Assembly (NCBI RefSeq): GCF_004217145.1
Contig: NZ_SHKR01000011.1
Location: 1,984,001-2,048,000 of the forward strand
Direction: 5' to 3'
Source: Kribbella rubisoli
Lineage (GTDB): Bacteria > Actinomycetota > Actinomycetes > Propionibacteriales > Kribbellaceae
Length of the DNA: 64,000 nucleotides
Each line of letters starts with the position of its first letter. The first letter of the stretch is position 1. Positions 42,336-51,230 of this stretch are shown piece after piece. The translations under genes and the position numbers were made by a program. Under the pieces are notes generated by a model. That model had not been told where the DNA came from. It made no database searches and saw only the letters and a program-made list of their open reading frames with translations.

Positions 42336-42688
42336 TTCATGTCCAGATGTAGCTCATCCCCGCGGGGACTCGCGGGCTGTCGCCCGCGAGCGACTACCAC
42401 CTGCACCGCCCGAACATCTCAGGGGTTAACCCCTGGCCTTGCCGGTTCTCCCGGTTCACACGAGCCGCGAACCCGCAAGAGGACGGGTTAACCCCTCCCG
42501 TTACCCGGGCGACGCCGCTGGCCAGCGATAGCTCGGGAGCGTGCGCCGGTTCGTCAGCTCCGACACGAGCTCGATCGATCACCACGGTCGCGGACCACCA
42601 CGAGGCAGTTGCACGCGCGTAGCACCGCGCGGGCTGACCACACCCCAGCGAGCTGTCCGCAGTACCTATCGCCGGCTGACCGCAGTAC
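42336..42688. other. Non-coding region with paired palindromes and short direct repeats
   Basis: No gene is seen. It holds a hairpin, CTCGCGGGC-N4-GCCCGCGAG (42369-42390). Two GGGTTAACCC palindromes (42423-42432, flanked by G/C to 12 bp, and 42485-42494) have centres 62 bp apart. A near-exact direct repeat, GCTG(T/A)CCGCAGTACCTA, is at 42652-42668 and 42675-42691; its second copy contains the stop of the SDR gene. The paired palindromes look like binding sites on one helix face. Confidence 0.5.
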
Positions 42689-43396
42689 CTACAGGTGGCG
42701 GAGGTCTACGCAGGAGCCGTTGGGGAGGTCTCGGGTTAGGAGAGACCAGATGCCGGTGGCGGCGGTCTCGGGGGTGGTGAGGGAGCCGGAGCGCTTCAGG
42801 TCGTGGAAGCGCGACACCGACGGGAAGTCCGCCTCGGGTGTGGCGCGGATTTCGGACTGCATGGCGGTGTCGACGACGCCGGGGGCTACGGCGATGACGT
42901 GGCAGTTGGCGGGTTGTTCCTGGCCGACGGTGCGGACCCAGTGCTCTACGGCGGCTTTCCCCGCGTTGTACGAGGACCAGCCGGCGTACGCCGTCTTGGC
43001 TGCGCCGGAGGAGAGGAGGATCAGGTGGCGTTCGCAGGTGAGGTGGGCGGAGGCGCGGAGGAACGCGGCGCCCAGGACCTGCGGTGAGGCGGAGTTGAGT
43101 AGTACGGCCCGGGTGTACGCGTCCGGATCGGCGAAGGCCGCGGGGCCGATCGGGGTGATGGTGCCGGCGTTGTGGATGAAGACGACCCGGTCGCCGTCGT
43201 ACTCCGCTAGTTCCTTTGTGAAGTGCTCTTCGACGACGGCCCAGCCGGCGGGGTTGGAGAGGTCGGCCTTCAGGTGGTTCGGCGTGCCGCCTCGGCGGGA
43301 GATGTCGATGACGCGGGCGTCCGGGAACGGCACCGTCGCGGCGAGGGCGGCGCCGATCCCGGCCGATGCGCCGGAGATCCAGACGAGGGCGGTCAC
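42689..43396 (-). CDS. Short-chain dehydrogenase/reductase (sepiapterin-reductase-like)
   Basis: A 235-residue SDR. The cofactor motif is [12 protein letters not shown], the NNAG equivalent is [11 protein letters not shown] and the catalytic Ser-Tyr-Lys are in [25 protein letters not shown] spacing. GTG 43396 is chosen because it overlaps the aminotransferase stop (GTGA); an upstream TTG would add three residues. Substrate is unknown; it is co-expressed with the aminotransferase. Confidence 0.8.
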   Translation of the reverse strand: MTALVWISGASAGIGAALAATVPFPDARVIDISRRGGTPNHLKADLSNPAGWAVVEEHFTKELAEYDGDRVVFIHNAGTITPIGPAAFADPDAYTRAVLLNSASPQVLGAAFLRASAHLTCERHLILLSSGAAKTAYAGWSSYNAGKAAVEHWVRTVGQEQPANCHVIAVAPGVVDTAMQSEIRATPEADFPSVSRFHDLKRSGSLTTPETAATGIWSLLTRDLPNGSCVDLRHL

Positions 43397-44472
43397 TGGC
43401 GCCAAGCGCGGGCGACGCCGAGGAAGAGGTCGTTGGCTTCGGACTCGCCGATGGTGACGCGGACGCCGTCGCCGGGGAACGGACGGACGGAGACACCCTC
43501 GGCCTGCACGGCTTCAGCGAACTTCACAGTGTCATCGCCGAGCTCGAGCCAGACGAAGTTGGTCTCCGACTCAGGAACGTCCCAACCGGCGGCACGCAGC
43601 GCTCCAACGACCCGGGCTCGCTCGACGACCAGCGCGTCGACCCGCTCGAGCAGCTCCTCCTCGACAGCCAACGACGCGATCGCCGCCGCCTGCGCGACGT
43701 AGCTGACCCCGAACGGCAAGGCACACTTCCGGATCGCGCCGACCACCTCCGGGTGTCCGATCGCATACCCGACCCGGAAACCGGCCAGCCCGTACGCCTT
43801 CGAGAACGTCCGCAGCACCAGCACGTTCGGCCGCTCGCGGTACAGCTCGACGCCGTCGACGACCTCGGTCTCCCGGACGAACTCGCGGTATGCCTCGTCC
43901 ACCACGACCAGCACGTTGGACGGTACGACGTCCAGGAACGCGAGCAGCTCGTTCCGGCGTACGACGGGGCCGGTCGGGTTGTTCGGCGTACAGACCAGCA
44001 CGACCTTCGTGCGTTCGGTGATCGCCGCCTCCATCGCCTTGAAGTCGTGGCGGGCGTCGGCGGTCAGCGGCACCTGGACCGACGTGGCGCCGGTCAGCTG
44101 GACCGCGATCGGGTAAGCCTCGAACGAACGCCAGGCGTAAACGACCTCGTCACCCTCCGAGACCGTCGCCTGCAGCAGGTGGTAGAGCAGCGCGACCGAT
44201 CCGGTCCCGACCGCGAGGTCGCTGACCGGTACGCCGAACCGGGCCGAGAGCGCCTCGAGCAGCTCGACGCAGCCCATGTCCGGGTAGCGGTTCATCTGGG
44301 CCGCGGCCTCGGTCGCGGCGGCGAGCACACCCGGGAGCGGCGGGTACGGGTTCTCGTTGCTGGACAACTTGTACGTCGGCCGGCCGTCGGTGCGCGCCGG
44401 CGGACGGCCCGGCTTGTAAGCCGCGACGTCGTCCAGGCAGGCGCGAAAGCGAACCTCGTTGTCAGGGGTCAT
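43393..44472 (-). CDS. Histidinol-phosphate/aromatic aminotransferase (HisC/Pat type)
   Basis: A 359-residue fold-type I PLP enzyme. The PLP lysine is in [16 protein letters not shown]. The NNPTG loop ([11 protein letters not shown]) and Tyr/Asp ([10 protein letters not shown]) are in place, and [11 protein letters not shown] is the HisC-like N-terminal motif. HisC-like proteins outside his operons in actinobacteria are usually aromatic-amino-acid transaminases (Pat), and no his genes are here. ATG 44472 is followed by the usual N-terminal arm. It is coupled to the SDR downstream. Confidence 0.85.
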   Translation of the reverse strand: MTPDNEVRFRACLDDVAAYKPGRPPARTDGRPTYKLSSNENPYPPLPGVLAAATEAAAQMNRYPDMGCVELLEALSARFGVPVSDLAVGTGSVALLYHLLQATVSEGDEVVYAWRSFEAYPIAVQLTGATSVQVPLTADARHDFKAMEAAITERTKVVLVCTPNNPTGPVVRRNELLAFLDVVPSNVLVVVDEAYREFVRETEVVDGVELYRERPNVLVLRTFSKAYGLAGFRVGYAIGHPEVVGAIRKCALPFGVSYVAQAAAIASLAVEEELLERVDALVVERARVVGALRAAGWDVPESETNFVWLELGDDTVKFAEAVQAEGVSVRPFPGDGVRVTIGESEANDLFLGVARAWRQ

Positions 44473-44568
44473 GCCCGCAGGTTAGTCCTTACCTCACGCC
44501 GGAACCAGCCTCCTTCGAGCGACCTCGCGCACACCGTTTGACTCCCGGTACATCGAGCCTCAAACTGA

Positions 44569-44587
44569 CTGATTGTCGGACAATCAG
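44569..44587. promoter_or_regulatory. FadR-type palindromic operator upstream of the DDAH-like gene
   Basis: A perfect dyad, CTGATTGTC-G-GACAATCAG, contains TTGT-N3-ACAA, the usual recognition core for FadR-subfamily GntR regulators. It lies 10 bases before the DDAH-like start codon and overlaps the ribosome-binding region, so it should act as a repressor site. Confidence 0.6.
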
Positions 44588-44597
44588 GAGATCTGAC

Positions 44598-45500
44598 ATG
44601 GATCTCATCGGGTCAGGGAGGGTGTTCATGGGGCAGCCGCTGGAGTGGGGTCGTCGCTATCTGATGGTCCGGCCGGACCACTTCCGGATCGACTACGTGA
44701 TCAACCCGTACATGTCGACGCAGGACCAGCCGGACCCGGCGCTGACGCTCAAGCAGTGGGACTCGCTGCGGCAGGCGATCGTGGACGCCGGCGGCGAGGT
44801 CGAGGTGCTGGAGCAGCGCCAGGACTCCCCCGACATGGTGTACGCGATGAACCTGGGGCTGGCGGCCGCGGACGGTCGCGCGATGCTCTCCCACATGCGC
44901 TTCGAACCGCGTCGCAAGGAGTCGCTGAGCGCGGCAGAGTGGTTCACCGGGCACGGGTTCCGGCTCGACCGGACCGGCGGCGAGGGGGTCGGACCGCACT
45001 TCGAGTCCGGCGATGCGTTCGTGTTCGGCGACAGCCTGGTCGTCGGGTACGGTCCGCGCACCGAGGCCGACGCGCTCAAGCACCTCGCGACCGGTTGGAA
45101 CATCCGTGTCCGCGGGCTGCGGATCGCGCACGAGGGCATGTACCACCTGGACCTGCCGTTCTGCCCGGTGGACAGCACCCACGCGATGGTCTACCCACCG
45201 GCGTTCGACGCCGCCAGCCAGGCCGAGCTCTCCGGTATCGTCCCCGACCCGATCGTGCTGACGGACGACGAAGCCTTCGCCTTCACGGCAAACTCCATCG
45301 TGGTGAACGAGACGATCATCATGCCGGCCTGCTCTCCGCGCCTTCGCGCGATCTTCACCGACCTGGGCCTGCGAGTAGTCGTCCTGGACCTCTCCGAGTT
45401 CCACAAGGGCGGCGGCTCGGCCCGCTGCCTGACCAACCCGCTGGACTTCCCGCTGGCCGACATCACCACCCCGGGCGGTGAACTACTCCTGCCGGCCTGA
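44598..45500 (+). CDS. Dimethylarginine dimethylaminohydrolase-like amidinohydrolase
   Basis: A 300-residue guanidino-modifying-superfamily enzyme. It shows N-terminal MVRPDHFRIDYVINPYM, the acidic ESGDAFVFGD, the catalytic His in MYHLDLPF and the nucleophile Cys277 in GGGSARCLTNPLD. Citrulline or ornithine would be formed from a methylated or free arginine-like substrate (DDAH family); N-succinylarginine is less likely. ATG 44598 has AGGAG upstream. The palindrome just before it indicates repression. Its 3' end overlaps the convergent kinase-like gene by 18 bases. Confidence 0.82.
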   Translation: MDLIGSGRVFMGQPLEWGRRYLMVRPDHFRIDYVINPYMSTQDQPDPALTLKQWDSLRQAIVDAGGEVEVLEQRQDSPDMVYAMNLGLAAADGRAMLSHMRFEPRRKESLSAAEWFTGHGFRLDRTGGEGVGPHFESGDAFVFGDSLVVGYGPRTEADALKHLATGWNIRVRGLRIAHEGMYHLDLPFCPVDSTHAMVYPPAFDAASQAELSGIVPDPIVLTDDEAFAFTANSIVVNETIIMPACSPRLRAIFTDLGLRVVVLDLSEFHKGGGSARCLTNPLDFPLADITTPGGELLLPA

Positions 45501-46169
45501 GCGCGCGTCAGCAGCCGCCAGCCCAGCACGCATCGACTCCCGCACCGCCGGCTCCCATGGTCCGGTGTTGGCGAGCGGGAGCTCGGTCATGAACCGCCGC
45601 TCGGCCTCGGGAATCCGGGCGACGACGAGATCAGGGTCCGAGACGACGGTCGCGTAGAGCTTCGGACCGTCGGCGGAGAACAGGTCCGCGATCACCAGTC
45701 TTCCGTCGGCGGTCCGCATGACGTTGTCCGGGTTGTCGTCCAGCGGTCCGCACCACGGCAACTCTGCCTGGGCACGCTCGTGGACGCGATGCACCACATC
45801 GACGAGATCGGCAACCTCCGGTGCTCGGGCAGCAATTGCATCGTGGAATGCGGCGGCGTCGCCTGAGGGGACCGGCTGGAGGGGCTCCATCAGTTGCAGG
45901 TCGCCGCCGCCGGTCAGGCGGTGGTGCGCGAACAATTGCGGGACCTGGCCGGTGTACGACGCCTCGCGGTAGAACGCGGCGACGTACGGGCCGGCTGGGT
46001 CGAACGGGCTGATGCGCGCGACCGCCGTACCGTCCGGGGACTGCAAGGCAATCGCCCAGTCGCCGACACCGCAGCGGGTCCACCCTGCCGCGAGAAGCTC
46101 TTGTTCTACTTGCCGGTGGTCCAGATCAGGTCGAGGGTGGCCGGGTCCCAGCCATAGCCTTGGATCCAT
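45483..46169 (-). CDS. Kinase-like protein (aminoglycoside phosphotransferase-like fold)
   Basis: A soluble protein of up to 228 residues. WCGPLDDNPDNVMRTADGRLVIADLFSADG carries the catalytic-loop and Mg-binding look of APH/protein-kinase-fold enzymes (D-N-P-D-N-V; IADLFSAD). The N-terminal lobe is short. The first ATG in frame, 46169, overlaps the end of the upstream gene by 64 bases; the true start may be internal. Phosphorylation of an antibiotic is only one option; many such proteins are metabolite kinases. Confidence 0.6.
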   Translation of the reverse strand: MDPRLWLGPGHPRPDLDHRQVEQELLAAGWTRCGVGDWAIALQSPDGTAVARISPFDPAGPYVAAFYREASYTGQVPQLFAHHRLTGGGDLQLMEPLQPVPSGDAAAFHDAIAARAPEVADLVDVVHRVHERAQAELPWCGPLDDNPDNVMRTADGRLVIADLFSADGPKLYATVVSDPDLVVARIPEAERRFMTELPLANTGPWEPAVRESMRAGLAAADARSGRQE

Positions 46170-46720
46170 TGGTTGGCTTTTTCTTTGCCCTGGGGGCCGT
46201 AGACCTCGATGACGACCGAGATCGCCTCGGGGTTGGTGGGGTCGGACTTGGACTTCGTGTAGGTAGCCTCGAAGCCGTCGCCGACGTACGGCAGCTGGCT
46301 GAGGATCGGATACTTCTGCTTGAGCCTGGCCTGGGTCTGGTCGTACTGCCGGCCGGCCTCGGCCTCGAGCTTCAGCTCCTCGCCTGGGTTGTTCTTGGCC
46401 CATTCGCGGCCCTCGGCGCTGTTGGCGTAGAGGTACATCTTGACCGCCTGCCGATCGCCCTCGGCGGTGAACGTGATCGAGTAGTCCTCGAAGCCCCGGC
46501 GCTGACCGTCGAGCGTGTGCTGCCCGGCCTTCACCTTGACCTCGCCGTTCGCGGGGATCTCGTGGCCGTCCAGCTTCAGGGTCAGGTCGTTCGGGATGGA
46601 CTCCACGGTGAGGCTGGTCTGCGAGCCGCCCCGGAACAGCAGGATGCCGCCGACCAGCACGACGACGACCGCCAGCGCGACCACGCCGATAAACAACGGC
46701 CGCCGGTTCTCCTCCAGCAT
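46106..46720 (-). CDS. Membrane-anchored PEGA-like protein
   Basis: A 204-residue protein with one transmembrane helix (residues 10-29, FIGVVALAVVVVLVGGILLF). An extracellular beta-sandwich-like segment resembles PEGA domains (LTVESIPNDLTLKLDGHEIP, then KVKAGQHTLDGQRRGFEDYS), and a C-terminal lipocalin-like or cystatin-like sheet follows (ISVVIEVYGPQGKEKANQWI). It follows the cell-wall hydrolase by 21 bases on the same strand, so both probably act at the wall. PEGA assignment is tentative. Confidence 0.6.
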   Translation of the reverse strand: MLEENRRPLFIGVVALAVVVVLVGGILLFRGGSQTSLTVESIPNDLTLKLDGHEIPANGEVKVKAGQHTLDGQRRGFEDYSITFTAEGDRQAVKMYLYANSAEGREWAKNNPGEELKLEAEAGRQYDQTQARLKQKYPILSQLPYVGDGFEATYTKSKSDPTNPEAISVVIEVYGPQGKEKANQWIQGYGWDPATLDLIWTTGK

Positions 46721-46741
46721 CAGCTGCTCCCGTTCCTTTCC

Positions 46742-48358
46742 TCAGCTCTTCGGTACCGGCGCGCTCTTCAGCCGGTAGACAGTGAACTGCCCGCCGACGC
46801 CGTACAGGTGACCGGCCTCCGGCACGTGACCGTGCAGCGAGCCGGACGCCGAGTCGTACCCGCCGCCTTCCTTGCCCCACGGACCGACGTACAGGTACGT
46901 GTGGCCGGGACCGTTCAGGATGTCACCCGGCTTCATCCCGCCCGGTGGCTGACCGTGCCACCAGTCGTACTTCCCCGAGGACTCCAGGTAGGTGCGCTGC
47001 ACGTCGGTGCCCACATTCGGGTACTTCGGGTCGGCGCCGCTCATGTGCATCACGGTCGCGACGAACCGGCCGCAGTCACTGTACGGATCCTCGCCGCTGG
47101 CGCCGTCGTTGTACTTCGCCATCGCCTCGACGAACTCCGGCTTCGCGATGCTCGCGGCGACGCCGTTGTGACCGCTGTCCGGCCAGGCCAGGTTCTTCGC
47201 CACCTCGGCGATGTTGCCGCTGCCGGCACCGCAGCCGCTGGTATCGCCACCCTTGCCGGCAGCCGGCGCCGATCCGCCGAAGGTGTTGAGCACGTGCTCG
47301 GCGTTCGCCTTGCGTTCGGCGTACCGCGGGTTGTTCGGGTTCTCGTAGCCTTCGAACCGCTCGAACTGGCCGCCGAACGCGATCGCGGCCGCGTCCACCG
47401 TGGTGGCGGCCTTGACCGCGTCACCCGCGGTCTTCTCCGACAGCGGCGGCTTGCCGAGCAACTGCTTGTGCAGGAAGTCCAGCTGGTAGGCCAGCGAGCC
47501 GATGACGTCGTCGCCGACCCCGGCATCGCGGGACGGGTTGATCATCTTGGACGCCGGCGTCCATTGGACGATGCCCCAACCACCCGAGTACCCGAGCACG
47601 TCGGCGGGCTTGGTCACCGTCCCGGGCGCCGTGCCCTGCTTGCGGCCCGGCTCGACGCTGGACTCGCTGATCATGTTGCCGACGATGCCGGCGGCCTGCT
47701 CCTTGGTGTACCCGTTCTGGACGAAGAAGTTGAAGGCCTTCTGCTGGTTGTTCGCCCCGCTCAGGTCGCCGTTGAGGCAGGAACAGCCGCTGTCGCCGGA
47801 GTCGGAGGTGTCGAGCTCGAAGGGGTTCTTGTCCGGCTTCTGGGTCTCCCAGTCGGCGGGATCGTCCTTCTTCTCGGCCTTGTTGACCCACATCTCCCAG
47901 TGGATGTGCGGGCCGACCAGACCGGGTGCGACCTCGTTGCCGGTGCCGGAAGTGCCGATCACGTCGCCGCGCTTCACATCGGCGTTCAGGGCCACGCTGA
48001 TGGTCTTGAGGTACGTCGTCCGGGTCTCGACGTCCTCGCGCCGGATCCGGACCTCGCCGTCGGAGGCCTTGACGACCTTGCCGTCCTGCGAGGCGTAGAC
48101 CTTGCTGCCCTCGTCGACCTTGAAGTCGTACCCCTGGTGCGGGGCGACGGCGAGCGGCTCGGTCCAGTCGACGTCGATCTTCTGCGAATCGGTGGGGTAG
48201 GCGAACAGGCTCTGTTCGGTGGCCTGCTGGGCGCACTGCGCCTCGGCCGTGTCCATCCCGCCGAGGACGCCGAGCAGCATCATCAGGACGATCAGCAGCG
48301 GGAGCAGCAGGATCAGCCCGATCGCGCCGAGGATCGGCAGCACTTTGCTGTCTCCCAC
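46742..48358 (-). CDS. Membrane-anchored multidomain peptidoglycan hydrolase
   Basis: A 538-residue protein. A membrane anchor spans residues 6-34. An M23 peptidase follows with its metal site (His74/Asp78 in HQGYD, His151/His153 in PHIHW). About 190-330 is a phage-tail-lysozyme-like domain (EQAAGIVGNMISESSVEPG, GWGIVQWTP). The C-terminal domain has Cys in YSDCGRFVATVMH and His in PGHTYLYVG, an NlpC/P60- or CHAP-like amidase core. Three wall-cutting activities in one chain are unusual. GTG 48358 is chosen for GAGGAG seven bases upstream. It is coupled to the PEGA-like gene. Confidence 0.75.
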   Translation of the reverse strand: MGDSKVLPILGAIGLILLLPLLIVLMMLLGVLGGMDTAEAQCAQQATEQSLFAYPTDSQKIDVDWTEPLAVAPHQGYDFKVDEGSKVYASQDGKVVKASDGEVRIRREDVETRTTYLKTISVALNADVKRGDVIGTSGTGNEVAPGLVGPHIHWEMWVNKAEKKDDPADWETQKPDKNPFELDTSDSGDSGCSCLNGDLSGANNQQKAFNFFVQNGYTKEQAAGIVGNMISESSVEPGRKQGTAPGTVTKPADVLGYSGGWGIVQWTPASKMINPSRDAGVGDDVIGSLAYQLDFLHKQLLGKPPLSEKTAGDAVKAATTVDAAAIAFGGQFERFEGYENPNNPRYAERKANAEHVLNTFGGSAPAAGKGGDTSGCGAGSGNIAEVAKNLAWPDSGHNGVAASIAKPEFVEAMAKYNDGASGEDPYSDCGRFVATVMHMSGADPKYPNVGTDVQRTYLESSGKYDWWHGQPPGGMKPGDILNGPGHTYLYVGPWGKEGGGYDSASGSLHGHVPEAGHLYGVGGQFTVYRLKSAPVPKS

Positions 48359-48529
48359 GTTGTGCTCCTCGCTCACTCGAGTGGACTCCCGCGCCGGTCC
48401 GCGAAGAGGGGCGGCCACTGGGGGAAATGGTGCCCGAAAACCGGGTCATCGTGTCGTGAGTTATCCACAGGCCGGGCCGCGCGCCGGGTCGCGCGCGACA
48501 ACGGACCGGGTCTGGACGAGAATCACACC

Positions 48530-49198
48530 ATGTACGAACGGCTGCGGGTGGACCGCTCGACCACGGTGGACCGGGTGGTCGACGCACTGCGCGCCGCGCT
48601 GTTCGCCGGTGACCTCGAGCCCGGTACGCCGCTGCGCGAGCAACCGCTCGCGGAAGCGCTGGGGGTCGCCCGGAGCACGATCCGGGAAGCGATGACGATG
48701 CTGGTCACCGAGGGCCTCGCGGTCCGCGAGCCGAACAAGGGCGTCAGCGTCGCGATCCTGCACCCCGACGCGGTGGCGGACATCTGCCGGGCGCGGTTCG
48801 TGCTGGAATCAGCCGGGATCCGGGCCTGGTTCGACGCCGACGAGGCGGCCCGGGAGCGGGTCCGCGAGGCGATGCGGGTGTTCGCCGCGACAGCGAAGGA
48901 CGGCGCCGACCCGGAGGCGTTGACCGAGACCCACCTCGCGATCCACCGCAGTCTGGTCGCGCTGACCGGCAGCGAGCGGCTGATCGCCACCGCCGACTCG
49001 ATCACCGGCGAGGCGCGGCTCGCGCTGGCCCGGGTGGATGCCCTGCGGCAGGACGCGCGCCAACAGGTCGCGTCCCACCGCAAGCTCATCCGGCTGCTTG
49101 AGCGGGGCGAGCTCGACGAGTGCGTCGACGAGCTCCGCCGTCACCTCGAAGGCGCCCAGGAGTCGCTCCTGGAAGCCATCGCGATGCCACCCGCCTGA
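48530..49198 (+). CDS. GntR-family (FadR/FCD type) transcriptional regulator
   Basis: A 222-residue regulator. The HTH is QPLAEALGVARSTIREAMTM with wing LAVREPNKGVSVAILHPDAV, and the FCD domain has THLAIHRSLVALTGS and SHRKLIRLLERGELDE. It ends one base before the stop of the convergent glycosidase gene. It could act on the adjacent eight-gene carbohydrate operon, which also encodes its own GntR. ATG 48530 gives the usual N-terminus. Confidence 0.85.
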   Translation: MYERLRVDRSTTVDRVVDALRAALFAGDLEPGTPLREQPLAEALGVARSTIREAMTMLVTEGLAVREPNKGVSVAILHPDAVADICRARFVLESAGIRAWFDADEAARERVREAMRVFAATAKDGADPEALTETHLAIHRSLVALTGSERLIATADSITGEARLALARVDALRQDARQQVASHRKLIRLLERGELDECVDELRRHLEGAQESLLEAIAMPPA

Positions 49199-49199
49199 C

Positions 49200-51230
49200 T
49201 CACACCAGTCCGTCGGCCGTCACGTCGTACGTCTGCGAACCGACGCGGAGGCCGGTGAGGCGGGCGTCGGGGTCCAACTCGGCAACCTGCGGGTTCGCGG
49301 TGACTGTGCCGTCGAGGGCTACCTCGATGCCGAAAATGCCCTCCAGGACCAGGCTGACCCACGCGCCGGACGACGAGCAGGACCAGTCGATCAGGTACGG
49401 GAACTGCGGCGGGGACTTGGCCGCTCCACCGGCCATCGCCGGCTGCGCCTCCTCCACGAAGTGCGCCTGTCCGCACGGACCCTGGTTCGCCGTCTTCGCC
49501 AGACCAGGCAGCCAGTCGAGCAGTACGTCGCCGCGGCCGAGTGCGAAGAGTGCACGACCCGCATCCGCCGGCCACGCCGGGTACGCACCGTTCCATTGGT
49601 GGTCGGGGCGGACGCTGAACGCAGCATCAGCGTCGTACGGCGAGAGCGCGCGCATCCACGTCGGTGTCTGCAGCTCATGCTGGAAGAACGACACCATCTC
49701 GGCACACTGCGACTCGGACAGGTCGTCCGGCATCGTCGTACCGATCAGGTTGAAGTCGTAGCAGTGCCGCACCGGTACTAGCGACCCGTCTGGTTGCCGG
49801 GCGTGCCAGAAGCCCTTGCCCTCGACGTACAGCTCGTTGACGTGGCCGGCCTGCGCCGACGCCTCCTTGCGCAGCAACGAGGCACGGTCGGAGTCACCGG
49901 AGCGGTCCGCGATCTCGGCGGCGACGCGCATGCACCACACGTTCGCAGCGTTGAAGCTGGCGACCTCGTGCACGTAGCTGCTCACACACTCCAGCAGGTT
50001 GTCGATGCCGCCGTAGTCGGCCAGCGCGTGCTCACCGCGCAGGCCACGCCAGGCGGTCGCCCAGTCGTGCACGTGCTCTCCCACTGCCTTCGGACCGATC
50101 GTGGCGTCCAGGAACGCTTCATCGCCGGTGAAGCGCACGTAGTCGCGCACCAGCCGGGTCATCGCGAAGTCGTTCACCGAGTACCACTGCCCGACCGGTC
50201 CGCCCGTGAGCCACTCGGTACCGAAGTGCTCGTGGATGTCGAGGTCGATCCAGTGCTCGATGTGCTTGCGCATCGGCTCCGGGTCCAGCAACGCATGCGT
50301 CAAGGACGACAAGCTGTAGTCCCAGATGAACGTCGTCGTCTGCCAGTACCGCGGCATCAGCGTGTCGTAGGTCCGCCCGAGCACACTGGCCGGGTTGTCC
50401 CGCCGGAACCAGATCACACCCAGCACGCCCCACCAGTACAGCTTCTGCAGCGCCTCGTTCGACGTTTCCAGCACGGGCAGGGACCCGCTGAAGCCGTCGC
50501 TGGACGGGTCGAAAGCGTCCGCGATCGCCACATCCCACACGCTCTCCGCCACCGCGATCACCGCAGGTACGTCGGCCACGCAGACATCGAAGTGCTCCGC
50601 AGCCTCTTCCGACGAGCCCGCCAGCACATGCACATACGACAGCTGCCCGCGCCCAGCCTCATCCAGAACCAAGGTCGTCTCGAGCATGCCCCTGTCCACA
50701 GTGCTGGGCACATCGAGGCCTTGCACGCTCACAGCCGATTCGGACTCACCTGTGCCGACCACTCGCCCATCGACAACCCGCAGCGTGTTCGGCTCGGACG
50801 GCGGCTCCGGGCGCAACCATCCAGTCGACGAGCGGGTCGCGGTGCTCTCCAGCGCGAACCCCAGCTGGACGGACCGGCCTGGCGCGCCAGACACCTCCAG
50901 CTGTACGACGACGGCCGGCCTACCCGGTGCGCAAGCGGTTGTGGTGCGGACATCCAGCCCGTCGACGGTGGTGGAACGGACGACGCAGTCCGGGCGCCAC
51001 ACGACCTCCACGGTTCCGCCGTACGAGCGTGCCAGCCGCCCGTCGACGTACAGCTGGGCGGTGATCGTGTCGCCGTGCGAGTACGGCGGGAAGTTCACGC
51101 TGCGGATCGCGACGACGTCATGGTCGACCTGCGCCGTACCCAGGAAGTTCGTCAGCCCGGGCGGGTTGAACATGTCGTCATACGTGTGCGTAAGGATATC
51201 GCTGGCCAAATCGGCACTGCGAGGAATCAT
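49200..51230 (-). CDS. Glycoside hydrolase of the six-hairpin ((alpha/alpha)6) class
   Basis: A 676-residue cytoplasmic protein. The N-terminal 250 residues are beta-sandwich-like; the remainder is an (alpha/alpha)6 barrel with a run of aromatic and acidic motifs ([57 protein letters not shown]). Asp of WDYSL and Glu/Asp further on are candidate catalytic acids. I cannot fix the GH family; amylo-1,6-glucosidase- or GH63-like is the nearest shape. It is the last gene of the carbohydrate operon, with its ATG overlapping the dehydratase stop. Confidence 0.7.
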   Translation of the reverse strand: MIPRSADLASDILTHTYDDMFNPPGLTNFLGTAQVDHDVVAIRSVNFPPYSHGDTITAQLYVDGRLARSYGGTVEVVWRPDCVVRSTTVDGLDVRTTTACAPGRPAVVVQLEVSGAPGRSVQLGFALESTATRSSTGWLRPEPPSEPNTLRVVDGRVVGTGESESAVSVQGLDVPSTVDRGMLETTLVLDEAGRGQLSYVHVLAGSSEEAAEHFDVCVADVPAVIAVAESVWDVAIADAFDPSSDGFSGSLPVLETSNEALQKLYWWGVLGVIWFRRDNPASVLGRTYDTLMPRYWQTTTFIWDYSLSSLTHALLDPEPMRKHIEHWIDLDIHEHFGTEWLTGGPVGQWYSVNDFAMTRLVRDYVRFTGDEAFLDATIGPKAVGEHVHDWATAWRGLRGEHALADYGGIDNLLECVSSYVHEVASFNAANVWCMRVAAEIADRSGDSDRASLLRKEASAQAGHVNELYVEGKGFWHARQPDGSLVPVRHCYDFNLIGTTMPDDLSESQCAEMVSFFQHELQTPTWMRALSPYDADAAFSVRPDHQWNGAYPAWPADAGRALFALGRGDVLLDWLPGLAKTANQGPCGQAHFVEEAQPAMAGGAAKSPPQFPYLIDWSCSSSGAWVSLVLEGIFGIEVALDGTVTANPQVAELDPDARLTGLRVGSQTYDVTADGLV

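Noticed and set aside
45483..46169. Aminoglycoside-resistance gene
   Set aside because: The kinase-like motifs are weak and the fold is shared with many metabolite kinases; no resistance claim can be supported.
46742..48358. Phage-tail-lysozyme domain as evidence of a prophage or tailocin
   Set aside because: There are no capsid, tail, terminase or integrase genes in the window; the domain is part of a cellular wall hydrolase.
46160..49198. 1012-codon open frame on the plus strand
   Set aside because: Most of it is antisense to the PEGA-like and wall-hydrolase genes; only its last 222 codons are real, being the GntR gene, which starts at 48530.
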